Assembly (NCBI GenBank): GCA_029881795.1
Contig: JAOULX010000003.1
Span: 1-64,000 of the forward strand
DNA: 64,000 bases
Reading direction: 5' to 3'
Source of the DNA: Gammaproteobacteria bacterium
Lineage (GTDB): Bacteria; Pseudomonadota; Gammaproteobacteria; SZUA-229
Under the pieces are notes generated by a model that saw only the letters and a list, made by a program, of their open reading frames with translations, had not been told where the DNA came from and ran no database searches. Both the position numbers and the translations under genes were made by a program. Below are positions 51,435 through 61,387 of this stretch, in pieces; position 1 is the stretch's first letter, and each line of letters starts with the position of its first letter.

Positions 51435-51957
51435 GCTTTACCCTGCTAGTGGCCGCTGTGGTACGGCACGAAAATGACCGCGTATTATCGTATAAAGGTA
51501 GTATAGAGGTATAGAGGCCAGAGGTAATAATTTGGTTATTTTTTATACTAATCTTAGATTTCTTTTTTAAAGTCAAAAACTGTCGGTTGCCGCAGCCACA
51601 GGGCCTTCACTATTTCTGTCGAGCCAGCTGCAGGGATGTCTGAGCGAATGTTTTTATTCGCGAATTCCGCAACAGCCACGAAAACATCGACTAACGAGGA
51701 TACCCTCATCCTTTATATGAGTGCTTGTGAATTGGGCGACATTCTTTTGGTTACTTTACTGTTGCGATAAACAGCGAAGTGACTTGCTGTCGGTCAAGCA
51801 GCGACGCCTTTGACTTTAATTATGCGCGAAGTCACGAGAAGCAACACCTCAAACTTGGTTAGTGTTTTATTCGGCTTATGTTACAGCCAAACATAACCAC
51901 AAATAATTGCCGGGGTTAATGACTTCACCCCAGGCTAGCGGCTAGGCGCTTATAGGC
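51435..51957. other. Intergenic region upstream of mnmG
   Basis: 523 bases. It includes a tandem GTATAGAG repeat near 51497-51512 just upstream of mnmG. No convincing DnaA box cluster was seen; one ATAACCACA near 51893 is a poor match. No gene seen. Confidence 0.45.
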
Positions 51958-52461
51958 TTACTGGTAAAACTCAATCGCTGCGGCATTCATTGAAAAACTG
52001 ATACTGTGAGATCCCTGACCCGCGACATAATTGCCAAACTCTGCCGTCCGGTTATTTATCTCTGGCATCTCCACATTATTTGCACTAATGGTAGTCGTTG
52101 CCGCATCATAAACCGGCACAGCCGTTGTTAAACACGCGGCAGGTATTGCGGCAGTACTGCACGCATATTCTATCCCGTATGGAGAATCGAATAAGCTGCT
52201 ATCGGGCACATCTGTCAATCCCACTTTGACTTCTGCACCGTTCATATCACTGGCTTTGTATACATCGAGACGTTTTGACTGATTATAAATACAGCCAACC
52301 TGGTATTCGTAACCCGAAGCCACCCGGTTGCAAACAAAAGAATAATCTGTGCCGTCGATGGTAACACTAACGGTTGTGCCGTTACTGTTTCCTCCATCAT
52401 CTCCACAACTGAGCACAAACACTGACGAGATAACAATCATCATTATTTTTAGAGTATTCAT
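51958..52461 (-). CDS. Small lipoprotein of unknown function
   Basis: 167 residues. Lipoprotein signal with lipobox LSC (C19) and a following GDDGGNSNG linker. The mature part is beta-rich with four cysteines (CNRV, GCIYN, ACSTA, ACLTT) that could form two disulfides. No family recognised. Isolated, divergent from the next gene. Confidence 0.7.
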   Translation of the reverse strand: MNTLKIMMIVISSVFVLSCGDDGGNSNGTTVSVTIDGTDYSFVCNRVASGYEYQVGCIYNQSKRLDVYKASDMNGAEVKVGLTDVPDSSLFDSPYGIEYACSTAAIPAACLTTAVPVYDAATTTISANNVEMPEINNRTAEFGNYVAGQGSHSISFSMNAAAIEFYQ

Positions 52462-52646
52462 ACAATCCCCATTGTTTTATCAAAACATCAATTTCGGACT
52501 ATCATCAGCTGCACTGACTCACAATCTATATCTCAAAAACAAACCTTATTATCGCTAACTGCTACCAACTATGTCCTTGTATTTTTTCGCTGATGTGTGA
52601 GTGACTTATGATAAAATGTCTAATTATTCACTTGCAGACCTAACTG

Positions 52647-52955
52647 ATGATATTAACCGGCAAACTTCTGGGCGAATGCTCACCTTATATTTTTAATCTG
52701 GTCTATGACATTGATGTCAGAATGCTGTTTATTGAATGTGTCGATACCATTAAACAAACCAAGCCAAATATTCGTATCGTGTTTCCGGAAATTATCAGTT
52801 ACAGTGAAAAAAACCTGCAGAAACAGCCGGATGATGAGTATATGGATGATCTGGTTGTGGTCGAGCGCACGGATGACAACCACATCAAGATTATCACTTA
52901 CAAAAAAGAAATCGAGCTTGAACTGAGTGCTGAACCCTTTACTGAATCCGTCTGA
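52647..52955 (+). CDS. Hypothetical protein, 102 residues
   Basis: A complete small open frame (MILTGKLLGECSPYIFNL start) with an acidic C-terminal half (PDDEYMDDLVVVERTDD). No signal peptide or membrane segment. Composition is protein-like and it fits between two flanking genes, but no family is recognised and the ribosome site is weak. It is convergent with the hybrid kinase gene 11 bases downstream. Confidence 0.6.
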   Translation: MILTGKLLGECSPYIFNLVYDIDVRMLFIECVDTIKQTKPNIRIVFPEIISYSEKNLQKQPDDEYMDDLVVVERTDDNHIKIITYKKEIELELSAEPFTESV

Positions 52956-52965
52956 ACTCTGATTT

Positions 52966-55626
52966 TTATTGATCCAGCAATTTTCTTATTCTTGATAAGA
53001 TTGCATTAAGCTCATACGGCTTGTAGATTAAATCCCGGTGCAGCGTTTCGTCTTCGCGGTTGCTTTGCAAGCCGTCTGTAAAACCGCTAACCAGCTGTAT
53101 TTTTGTTTCTGGCCAGCGTTTTTGAATAGCCGCTGCCAGTGTGTAACCGTCCATATTCGGCATCACGACATCGCTTAACACCAAATCAAAACGGCTTTGT
53201 TCCATCACCGCCAGCGCTTCTACACCATCACCGGCAACGGCTACCCGATAGCCTTTGGCTTCCAGTAATTCGACACACAGGCTGCGCAAGCCTTCTTCGT
53301 CATCTACTACCAGAATGGATTCATTGCCCCCTAGCCGCTTTTCTGTAACGACCGTTTTTTCTGAATCTGCCAATATGGATTGCTGCAAAGCATTGTCTGA
53401 TTCGATGTAACGGGGCAGATAGATAATAAACTCGCTGCCTTTGTTGATTTCTGATTTGGCTACTATCGTGCCACCGGCTCGTTTAACAAAACCATATACC
53501 TGACTCAGACCCAGACCGGTTCCCAGCTCTCCTTTGGTGGTAAAAAAAGGATCAAAAATATGTGCCAAGGTTTCTTCATTCATCCCGCAACCGCTGTCCG
53601 ATATGCTTAATATGACATAATCAGCAGCTTCCATATTCATACTGTTTGCGCGGGTCTGGTCGAGCGTTACATTCGATGTTGCTATGCTCACAATGCCATT
53701 AGCCTGAATGGCATGCATTGCATTTATGCAAATATTTAACACCGCATCCTGCAAATCCGCACCATCAATACACACCGGCCATAACTCCTTAACTATGTTA
53801 AGCTCAAGTTTAATTCTTGCCGTCAGGGATTTTTCTAGTATCGGCGCCTCCTCACTAATCAAACTATTAATGTCAACGATGCTGACCTGATGCGCTTCTT
53901 TAGACGAAAAGCGCAGTAGCTGTTTTGTCAACTTGGTGCCGCGCTCACCAGCCGTCATAATGACACTGGCATATTTTTTTATAATATCACTCTCAGTATT
54001 CGTGACTATCAAATCTGCATAACCCATTATTGCATTTAACAGATTATTAAAATCATGTGAAATTCCACCGCTTAGTTTGTCAAGCGCGGTCATTTTTTCT
54101 TGCTGGCGTAATTGCTCTTGCTGCTGTAGTTTTTCTGTCACATCGTCTACGAATGAGTTAACCCCGACAACATTGCCAGCTTCATCTTTCAACGGCGTAT
54201 TCGTCCACTCACATATAATTGTACGACCATCTTTAGTGGTATTCTCATTGATACTGTGTAAGCCCCCCTGATCAGCCATCAACAAACGCCAGACTTCATC
54301 GACGGCTTCGCGCGCACTCTCCGGTAAAATCGTTTCTGTAATATGCTTACCGAGCACTTCTTTTTTGCTAAAGCCAAAGATTTTTTCAGCCGCAGGGTTC
54401 CAGTCCAGAAACTCAAAATTAGTATTCCATTCTATTACCGCCAATGGTGACTGATCACGGTGTAACAATAACCGATCTTTCGACTTTTGCAGCACGTCGT
54501 CAATTTTTAAATTCTCTGCAACTATGTTGTTAAAACCATCGATAAGGGTATTAAGCTCTGACACACTGCTAGGCGGTATTTTTTTTACCAAAGCCTCACC
54601 GAGGCTGAACACGTGCACAGCTGAGGAGACATTTTCAATCGGCCGAATAAGTAAATTCAGAATTTTTATGCCAAGCACAATGAAAATCACCATCAGGAGA
54701 ATAACAACTGCAACTGCTTTATACGTTTTTAACTGAATAGGCCGCAAAAGTGACTGCCGATTTATTTCTGACACCACAGTCCAGTTAACTGTCGAGACGA
54801 CACGACTGACTGCATAAACAAGCTCACCGCTAATACCCTCTAAAGCGGCCTTATCTGTCTGCTCGTTCGCTGAAATAATTTTCCGAATCTCTGCCTTAGA
54901 GCTAATTAAATCACCTGTTTTATAGACGCCACCATCAACACGCGACAGCAGCCTTCCGTTACTGTTAACTAAGTAGGAAACCCCATCTCTGGCTGTTGCG
55001 AGTTTATTCCAGTTTTTTAAAAACTCATCGACATCAATCTCAGCTATGAGGTACCCCTGAATTAGTTTTTTATAGCTGAGCGGTATCGATACTCTGAATA
55101 TATTGAGCCCTTCGTGCTCAACGACATCACTGATATATATTTCACTTATATTCGGCAATACAAACTCAGGTGAACGCACCGCCTCTTTCCATCGTAATCC
55201 CCAGTGCGCTGACAACCACTGATTGTCTATCAAATTTTCTGGGGCTCCCATTTTGATTATATTGCTTTTATCTCTGTCGATTGCTGATTCCACTTGACCT
55301 TGTGCCGATACGACTAACAACCCGTGTATAAACTTTTCCCTATTAATGATTATCTCAAGCAATTCATAAATAAATTTATTATCGTTTTTATCACTCAACT
55401 GCAGCGCGATTGCGTCACTTTTGTTTTTTAACAACTCGATCATGTGACTGGCATTTAAGCTTATTTGCTTTTCTAATTCCGCATTAACGCTGCTTTGTTT
55501 TTGTAATGATGACGCTAATGACAAGTCATATTCATTGACCAGAAACCACGGCATAATTATTAACGGCGGCAACAACACAACTATGACGACATAGGAATAC
55601 CAGAGTTTTTTTATTGAATACTTCAT
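52966..55626 (-). CDS. Cache-PAS hybrid sensor histidine kinase
   Basis: 886 residues: membrane helix near 10-30, a periplasmic double-Cache-like sensor (about 40-300), second helix (AVAVVILLMVIFIVLGIKILN), HAMP, PAS (SPLAVIEWNTNFEFLDWNP), HisKA with GISHDFNNLLNAIMGYADLI, HATPase (ICINAMHAI, DSGCGM, GTGLGLSQVYGFVKRAGG) and a C-terminal receiver (VVDDEEGLRSL, LVLSDVVMPNMDG). The ligand is unknown. No cognate regulator gene adjoins it. The start has AGTGTTATC-type weak upstream sequence, but the N-terminal basic stretch fits. Confidence 0.92.
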   Translation of the reverse strand: MKYSIKKLWYSYVVIVVLLPPLIIMPWFLVNEYDLSLASSLQKQSSVNAELEKQISLNASHMIELLKNKSDAIALQLSDKNDNKFIYELLEIIINREKFIHGLLVVSAQGQVESAIDRDKSNIIKMGAPENLIDNQWLSAHWGLRWKEAVRSPEFVLPNISEIYISDVVEHEGLNIFRVSIPLSYKKLIQGYLIAEIDVDEFLKNWNKLATARDGVSYLVNSNGRLLSRVDGGVYKTGDLISSKAEIRKIISANEQTDKAALEGISGELVYAVSRVVSTVNWTVVSEINRQSLLRPIQLKTYKAVAVVILLMVIFIVLGIKILNLLIRPIENVSSAVHVFSLGEALVKKIPPSSVSELNTLIDGFNNIVAENLKIDDVLQKSKDRLLLHRDQSPLAVIEWNTNFEFLDWNPAAEKIFGFSKKEVLGKHITETILPESAREAVDEVWRLLMADQGGLHSINENTTKDGRTIICEWTNTPLKDEAGNVVGVNSFVDDVTEKLQQQEQLRQQEKMTALDKLSGGISHDFNNLLNAIMGYADLIVTNTESDIIKKYASVIMTAGERGTKLTKQLLRFSSKEAHQVSIVDINSLISEEAPILEKSLTARIKLELNIVKELWPVCIDGADLQDAVLNICINAMHAIQANGIVSIATSNVTLDQTRANSMNMEAADYVILSISDSGCGMNEETLAHIFDPFFTTKGELGTGLGLSQVYGFVKRAGGTIVAKSEINKGSEFIIYLPRYIESDNALQQSILADSEKTVVTEKRLGGNESILVVDDEEGLRSLCVELLEAKGYRVAVAGDGVEALAVMEQSRFDLVLSDVVMPNMDGYTLAAAIQKRWPETKIQLVSGFTDGLQSNREDETLHRDLIYKPYELNAILSRIRKLLDQ

Positions 55627-56055
55627 TTGTAGTGTTATCTCATTGCTCTAGCGATGGCAACCGCTGAACCGTTTATTTAATAAGTACAGGCATTGAGCAT
55701 GACTGCCTGTGCATATTAGGCTGTTAGATATTTTTCTAAGGAACGAAATAGCAATAAAATTTTGGCCGATTGTTATCAATAAGCTGACCTGCTCTTTACT
55801 AGCCGAGACAGCCCAACAAAGACTTTCATGCTAAGCTTTACCAGCTTACTAATTTCCGCTTTAAGATTAAGTAAATTTACACCAATAAATATACGCTATC
55901 GCTCCGCTTTGTCAGGACTCAAGTGTTAAAGTTTTGTATAATTATTGGCTTCTTAGCTAACCCGATCGGGTTATATTGTTGGTAGATACTCTCTGTGCAC
56001 CAATCTCCAACGAAATCGGCACGTTACTATTGAAATGATACTTTGAAGTGCCTAG
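55627..56055. other. Intergenic region with 16-base palindrome
   Basis: 429 bases between two minus-strand genes. It holds a perfect palindrome at 55958-55973; otherwise AT-rich, no gene seen. Confidence 0.5.
55958..55973. promoter_or_regulatory. Perfect 16-base palindrome, possible operator
   Basis: TAACCCGATCGGGTTA is perfectly self-complementary with a GC-rich core in AT-rich surroundings. It lies about 330 bases upstream of the kinase start. A binding site for a dimeric regulator is plausible; no T run, so not a terminator. Confidence 0.45.
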
Positions 56056-56289
56056 CTATTGCCTGTTTGGCCTTGAATCAGTCCGTAACGGCTCAAACAG
56101 ATATTCCAGGCCATTCACTTTGATCTCCAGCACAATCGCCAGCATCTCACCCAGTTCGCCAGCAGGAAAGCCTTTACCTGCAAACCAAACAACGTATGGC
56201 TCAGGAAGATCGATCAATAGCCGGGACTTGTACTTGCCAAATGGCATTCTATAGCTTGCCAGCTTAAGCAGTTGTTGCTGATCTAACAT
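56056..56289 (-). CDS. DUF3820 family protein
   Basis: 77 residues with the family pattern LASYRMPFGKYKSRLLIDLPEPYVVWFAGKGFP (quoted as a motif) and a C-terminal helix. DUF3820 proteins are small, widespread in gammaproteobacteria and linked in some to quorum-regulated virulence traits; biochemical role unknown. It stands alone between intergenic regions. Confidence 0.85.
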   Translation of the reverse strand: MLDQQQLLKLASYRMPFGKYKSRLLIDLPEPYVVWFAGKGFPAGELGEMLAIVLEIKVNGLEYLFEPLRTDSRPNRQ

Positions 56290-56536
56290 ATTCTTTTTCC
56301 AGTCCCAATCAGTTTAATAACTATCTGCTGTATATCGTACAGATCGAAGGACAAGCTCTCTAACCATGGCATGCAGACTTAATACAGCATACCATTACAT
56401 ATAAACATACTAATTATTGATTTGGTCAGTTTACTGGCAAATTTTCTTCAAAAAGCCAGTATTTACGTTACACTCATAACAATGATCTGACACTCTGTTC
56501 AGTAAAAAATATCAATAAAAAACAGCGGGTTTACTT

Positions 56537-57580
56537 TTGGGTAAAATATTACTATTAATCGCCTTTATTGCCTACTTACCCGGGCAAGTTAGCGCAACAG
56601 ACACAAAAGTCACCGGCTTTGCCTCGATGGTGGCTGGCGCGATGACAGCCGGAGATCAGTTTCTGGCAGATTACCCCAACACCGGCGTTTACGATAAAGA
56701 CCTCTCATTTTCCCCCGACACCACTATTGGCGTGCAGCTAAAAACCAGGCTGTTTGATGACTACCAGTTCGTAACTCAGTTATTAAGTCGTGGTGCCAAT
56801 GATTTTGAAACAGATATTGACTGGGCTTATATAAACTACACTGTTAATTCTGAAATTTCACTGCAAATTGGTCGTAAGCGGCTGCCACTTTATTACTATT
56901 CTGACTTTTATGAACTTGGCTTTGCCTATTATTGGATCAGACCACCCAGTGATAACTACACTTGGCAGATCAGTAATTATAACGGCGCCAGTCTGTTCTA
57001 TGAACCCGAAATCGGTAACTGGGACGCATTGTTTAATCTTTACCTCGGACGCGAAGATGATGACAACAATAAATTACTGACATTTTTAAACAACACGCCT
57101 TATCACGAAAGCTGGCGAAACATAATCGGCTTTGTTTCTGAGCTCTCTAATGATGCCTTTGAAACCCGGCTTACACTGATGTCCAGTCAGCTGCACAGGG
57201 AAGTCAATAATGTCGTTCAATCTGACGGCGTCGCCCAGATGTTTTATGGTATCTCAATCAATATGTATCTGGGTAATGCAGTTATTTTAAGCGAATTCAA
57301 CCGCTATGAACGGGCCGCAGATAACGTTTTCGATTCAACTTATATGCTTTCGTTTGCATATCGTTTTGACAAGCTCACGCCACACATCACGTATTCTGAG
57401 TTTAAACAGCAATCACCCGGCGACGAGTACCATTTCACCTATAGTCTGGGGTTACGCAAAGACTTAAATCCGTCCACCGCTCTTAAAATTCAATTTGATA
57501 AAACCACTGATGACGCAACCACCGCCAATATAGTTGGCGATGGCGAACTGCTGTCAGTTGGCTTTGATATTGTATTTTGA
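56537..57580 (+). CDS. Porin-like outer-membrane beta-barrel protein
   Basis: 347 residues from TTG at 56537, the only in-frame start before the signal peptide (LLIAFIAYLPGQVSAT). The mature protein has alternating strands with aromatic girdles (DIDWAYINYTV, ISLQIGRKRLPLYYYSDFYELGF) and ends in VGFDIVF, a typical barrel-closing C terminus. It begins a three-gene unit with a binding-like protein and a GGDEF-EAL protein, 7 bases upstream of the former. Porin-like; solute unknown. Confidence 0.8.
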   Translation: MGKILLLIAFIAYLPGQVSATDTKVTGFASMVAGAMTAGDQFLADYPNTGVYDKDLSFSPDTTIGVQLKTRLFDDYQFVTQLLSRGANDFETDIDWAYINYTVNSEISLQIGRKRLPLYYYSDFYELGFAYYWIRPPSDNYTWQISNYNGASLFYEPEIGNWDALFNLYLGREDDDNNKLLTFLNNTPYHESWRNIIGFVSELSNDAFETRLTLMSSQLHREVNNVVQSDGVAQMFYGISINMYLGNAVILSEFNRYERAADNVFDSTYMLSFAYRFDKLTPHITYSEFKQQSPGDEYHFTYSLGLRKDLNPSTALKIQFDKTTDDATTANIVGDGELLSVGFDIVF

Positions 57581-57587
57581 CACCACG

Positions 57588-58061
57588 ATGAAATTACCGC
57601 GACCACATTCAGCAACATACCGGCTTAATCAGCTACTGATCATGGCGCTACTGCTATGCACTTTTTCAATCAGCAACAGTTTCGCCAACAATTCCGGTGG
57701 CGTTCTGGTAACGGCTAAAAGTTCAAGTATCAGCAAAGTTACACGTAAAGATATACGCAGAATATTCTTAGGGCTTCCGCCGCTGCAAAACACCAGCATC
57801 AACAAGCCTATCCTCAATTTAAGTGATGCTTTAACATACCGGCTTTTTTTAAAAAACATTATGTTTCTTACCGAAGGCGGTTATAAACGTAAACTGGTAA
57901 AGCGCGTTTTCAGGCAGGGAGCCGATTCGATTCTGACAATCCATAGTGTTACAGAGCTGTCAGCCTACCTGCTACAACACCCAAACACTATTAGCTTTAT
58001 GTCTGCAGATGAAGCCCGTAAACACCCCAGTCTCGTCATCATTCAGGACTTATGGCAATGA
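57588..58061 (+). CDS. Periplasmic substrate-binding-like protein
   Basis: 157 residues from the ATG at 57588; a longer in-frame start lies inside the barrel gene. Signal peptide with cleavage near NSFANNS. The mature part (VTRKDIRRIFLGL, LNLSDALTYRLFLKNIMF, HPNTISFMSADEARKH) resembles the PstS-like phosphate-binding fold in reduced form. No ABC transporter genes adjoin it; instead it overlaps a GGDEF-EAL gene by 10 bases, so it may act as a periplasmic sensor partner (inference). Confidence 0.78.
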   Translation: MKLPRPHSATYRLNQLLIMALLLCTFSISNSFANNSGGVLVTAKSSSISKVTRKDIRRIFLGLPPLQNTSINKPILNLSDALTYRLFLKNIMFLTEGGYKRKLVKRVFRQGADSILTIHSVTELSAYLLQHPNTISFMSADEARKHPSLVIIQDLWQ

Positions 58062-60073
58062 AGCTATTTCGGACCTACAGCCTCTCAAGCTATATGATTT
58101 CAACCATTGTTTTCGTACACGCACTGCTGGCACCTATTCTTTTTAGCGTCATACTTAATGTCTACAGCCATTCTTCATCCGAACTGTTTATCACTCACGC
58201 CAATAATATTGCCGGTATTCTAGCGGACGATTTATCAAATAAACATTACAGCCGACAAAGAGACACCTTACTCAATATCCTCGACTCCGCCGTCCTCAGT
58301 GGCAACATCGTATTCATAGACATACAGGATGAACTTCAACATTCATTAAAGCCATCCGACCAGCTCGCCATATCCAGTCGCTATTTTATCGAGGACTACG
58401 CAATCGGTCAGAATGATGACGCTATATATTTCTTATCTGTTCCAGTTTCATTTAGCGGTGCCGCCGGTAAGAACTTTAAATTGCGGATTGGTTTTGATGA
58501 AGCACCACTAAACGAACAAATTACATCCATTAAAGAGCGGATGATTATCATTATTCTGATCTACATATTCTCTATGATCAGCTTTTTTACCCTGATCACA
58601 CACTATATCCACAAACCTCTCAAACTACTCCGCCAAAAATCAAACACCATTGCCCAAGGCGACTTTGATTCTGCTTTAAAAGTGGCCAGTTCCATCAGCG
58701 ATATAAAATACCTTTCTCAAGATCTCGAAAAAATGCGCATCACCCTGATACAAATGGCCAGCAACATGCAGGTTCAGGCAACGCATGATGAACTGACCGG
58801 GCTGCCAAACCGCTATCTCTATACCGACCGCATGCACCAGGCGGTGTCATTGTCACAGCGCACAAATCAATCGTTCGCACTGCTACTTTTAGATCTTGAC
58901 CGCTTTAAAGAAATAAATGACACACTTGGACACGGGCTTGGCGACAAAGTACTGCAAGTTCTCGCCAAACGCATGCATGAGAGCATGAGAGAATCCGATA
59001 CCATCGCCAGAATAGGTGGTGATGAATTCAGTGTCATTCTGATTAATGTTGATCAAGCTACAGCCAGCGCTATTGCCAAAAAAATGATCCGGCTTATCGA
59101 ACCGATTATTGATGTAGATGGACACACACTTAATGCCACCGCCAGTATTGGTATCGCCATATATCCTGAACACGGACTTACGCCCGAGTTATTGCTACAG
59201 CACGCTGATATTGCCATGTATAACGCCAAGAATAACAACCTGTCGACGTCGATTTACCACGCCGATATGGACAGTGACAACTATGAAAAACTGATACTGG
59301 TTAATGACTTTAAAAACAGTATTGACCAGAACCATTTCAAATCGTTATTTCAACCAAAACTAAACCTGCAAACCGGCGAGGTTTGCGGATGCGAACTCCT
59401 ACTGCGCTGGAACCACCCGACACTCGGCCTGATCTGCCCAGACAGATTTATACCCCTGGCTGAACAGGAAAACCTGATCGCTGACTTGACCTGCTGGGCT
59501 ACCCATCAGTCTTTAAGACTGCTCCGTGACATCGTCTTGATGATACCTGATTTCAACCTATCCATTAACGTTTCTCCAATAAATTTACTGGACTCTACTC
59601 TGCTTTCATCTCTGCTTGATATTATTTCTGGTTGTGATTTTCCGATACAGAATCTGACAATTGAAATCACTGAAAATGTGATTATGAAGAACCCGGTTCG
59701 TTCTGCTGAAATTCTCAACAAGTTCAGCGAATCAGGAATCAAAATATCCATCGACGATTTTGGTACAGGCTACTCATCATTAGCGTATTTACAGAAGTTT
59801 CCGATTAGTGAGCTCAAGATTGACAAGACATTTATCACCGACCTGACAGTAGAATCTGCCAACTACCCGATTGTTAAAGCTTCCATCACGATGGCACACG
59901 ATCTGGGTATCAGCGTGGTCGCAGAAGGGATTGAAACCATCGATGTGCATCATTTATTAAAAGAATTGAAGTGCGATAAAGTACAGGGGTTTTTCTACGG
60001 CCTACCTATGAGCTTTAATGAATTGCAGAACTGGCTGGAAGAACACGCTGAAATAAATCAGCTTATCGATTAG
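58052..60073 (+). CDS. Membrane GGDEF-EAL c-di-GMP protein
   Basis: 673 residues: membrane helix at 15-35, periplasmic sensor to about 160, second helix (IIIILIYIFSMISFFTLI), HAMP-like linker, GGDEF domain and EAL domain. The cyclase motif is intact (RIGGDEF) with an RxxD inhibitory site (RESD) five residues upstream. The phosphodiesterase signature reads ELLLR instead of EALxR, while DDFGTGYSS and the catalytic E of VAEGIE are kept. Both activities are possible. Its periplasmic domain probably reads the state of the binding-like protein encoded just upstream. Confidence 0.93.
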   Translation: MAMKLFRTYSLSSYMISTIVFVHALLAPILFSVILNVYSHSSSELFITHANNIAGILADDLSNKHYSRQRDTLLNILDSAVLSGNIVFIDIQDELQHSLKPSDQLAISSRYFIEDYAIGQNDDAIYFLSVPVSFSGAAGKNFKLRIGFDEAPLNEQITSIKERMIIIILIYIFSMISFFTLITHYIHKPLKLLRQKSNTIAQGDFDSALKVASSISDIKYLSQDLEKMRITLIQMASNMQVQATHDELTGLPNRYLYTDRMHQAVSLSQRTNQSFALLLLDLDRFKEINDTLGHGLGDKVLQVLAKRMHESMRESDTIARIGGDEFSVILINVDQATASAIAKKMIRLIEPIIDVDGHTLNATASIGIAIYPEHGLTPELLLQHADIAMYNAKNNNLSTSIYHADMDSDNYEKLILVNDFKNSIDQNHFKSLFQPKLNLQTGEVCGCELLLRWNHPTLGLICPDRFIPLAEQENLIADLTCWATHQSLRLLRDIVLMIPDFNLSINVSPINLLDSTLLSSLLDIISGCDFPIQNLTIEITENVIMKNPVRSAEILNKFSESGIKISIDDFGTGYSSLAYLQKFPISELKIDKTFITDLTVESANYPIVKASITMAHDLGISVVAEGIETIDVHHLLKELKCDKVQGFFYGLPMSFNELQNWLEEHAEINQLID

Positions 60074-60968
60074 AAGCCGAACCGCTATTAACAGGCAAAC
60101 TCAGGCTGACATTGGTTACAGACTGAAACACGATCGTGTCATCAGCTTCCGGATCATCAAGATCCGCCATACAAGTAAAAGCTACGGTGTAATCGCCAGC
60201 CGGAAGAAAGCCTATTTCATAGTCACCGTTCGAAGAGTCGATTAATGCGGTGGTGAAAGGACCCGTACTAGTCGACACATCGTACGGCGTTACTCCAGAA
60301 CCAACATAGACATAAACCGCATTACCACTATCAGGGTTACTATCCGAGCAGTTTGCACCCAGAGTAAGCGCGGTATCTACACTACCTTGCAGAGTAACCG
60401 ATTGATCATCTGCTATCAGCCGCAAAGCAGGCTTCAAAACATAACCACCACTGGCAGCGACAATCGACTTTCTTAAATCAAAATCAATGGTCATAGCCGT
60501 TGCTTTGTTTGCATCAAGCTCAAAATTACTAATAATTTTTAAACCCGACTGGCTGCCACTGGGAATCGACAACTCATATTCGCTGCCATCATTGAAAACA
60601 ATATAACTATCACGCTCACCGCTGACCGATTTAATACTCAACCGTATCCAGTTATAACTGCCGCTGGGCACTTCCAAATCATTAAAAAAGGCTTCGCTAA
60701 GACTGCCTTGCAGGCTCAACAAATTAACACTCATGGGTGAAGCTAGAATATGACTAATGGCTGGACCATCAGCCGGTTTGATTTCTATTGCGGTAAATTG
60801 AACCGTTACTTCTGTCGCATTATCAATCGCCGCATCGGTCACACTCAGCGTCAGCTCTGCATTAGCAGCGCTACTTCGGCCGCCGGCAAAATTACTGCTG
60901 ACTTCACCGCTGCAACTTGTTAGAAGAGCAGTGCTGATCATGGATACATAAAGAAGAGAATATTTCAT
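60063..60968 (-). CDS. DUF4382 lipoprotein
   Basis: 301 residues from the ATG at 60968, which begins a clean lipoprotein signal (MKYSLLYVSMISTALLTSC, C19); a TTG eight codons upstream is in frame. The N-terminal half fits DUF4382 (LTLSVTDAAIDNATEVTVQFTAIEI, VPSGSYNWIRL, FELDANKATAMTIDFDLRKSIV). The C-terminal half looks like a carboxypeptidase-regulatory beta domain (DYEIGFLPAGDYTVAFTC). Its 3' end overlaps the GGDEF-EAL gene tail by 11 bases on the opposite strand. Confidence 0.85.
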   Translation of the reverse strand: MKYSLLYVSMISTALLTSCSGEVSSNFAGGRSSAANAELTLSVTDAAIDNATEVTVQFTAIEIKPADGPAISHILASPMSVNLLSLQGSLSEAFFNDLEVPSGSYNWIRLSIKSVSGERDSYIVFNDGSEYELSIPSGSQSGLKIISNFELDANKATAMTIDFDLRKSIVAASGGYVLKPALRLIADDQSVTLQGSVDTALTLGANCSDSNPDSGNAVYVYVGSGVTPYDVSTSTGPFTTALIDSSNGDYEIGFLPAGDYTVAFTCMADLDDPEADDTIVFQSVTNVSLSLPVNSGSASNR

Positions 60969-60992
60969 ATCGTAAAAAACATATCTACTCAA

Positions 60993-61387
60993 AGTTAATC
61001 AACTCGTTCTGATAGCCATCCTTTAAATTTTATTTCAGGACCAGCTCTGGCGACCACGATTAACGCTCTTAAAAAAATAAGCAAATACTGATATGCTTAT
61101 TTACAAACTTGTAACAGACCTTGAAGAGAGAATAATAAAATAATCGGACTTTTGCGAATAAATTCTGAGTTTTTCTACCTGAACGGTAGCTAAATTCACG
61201 TTTAACAGCATTTGGGGATGAAGTACAGACAATCAGCGCATAACAATACATTTTGCGAGATCAAATCGACACCAAATCATCCTATCTGTAGCTAAATGTA
61301 TTTAAATAACTTAAAACACAGTATATCCTCGAAAATGAGGATGCTGATATTTTTTATGGTAACGCCCGCTTATAGATCATCTTAAAC
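60993..61387. other. Intergenic region with AT-rich hairpin
   Basis: About 395 bases between two minus-strand genes. It contains the hairpin at 61064-61093 and otherwise no recognisable gene. Confidence 0.45.
61064..61093 (-). terminator. Possible AT-rich terminator
   Basis: Read on the minus strand, ATAAGCA/TGCTTAT form a 7-base stem with a 10-base loop followed by a run of seven T. It lies about 295 bases after the stop of the membrane protein at 61388. The stem is weak, so this is tentative. Confidence 0.4.

Noticed and set aside
51435-51957. Replication origin upstream of mnmG
   Set aside because: The mnmG-parAB context made it worth checking, but no DnaA box cluster or AT-rich unwinding repeats were seen, and dnaA, rnpA and mnmE are absent.
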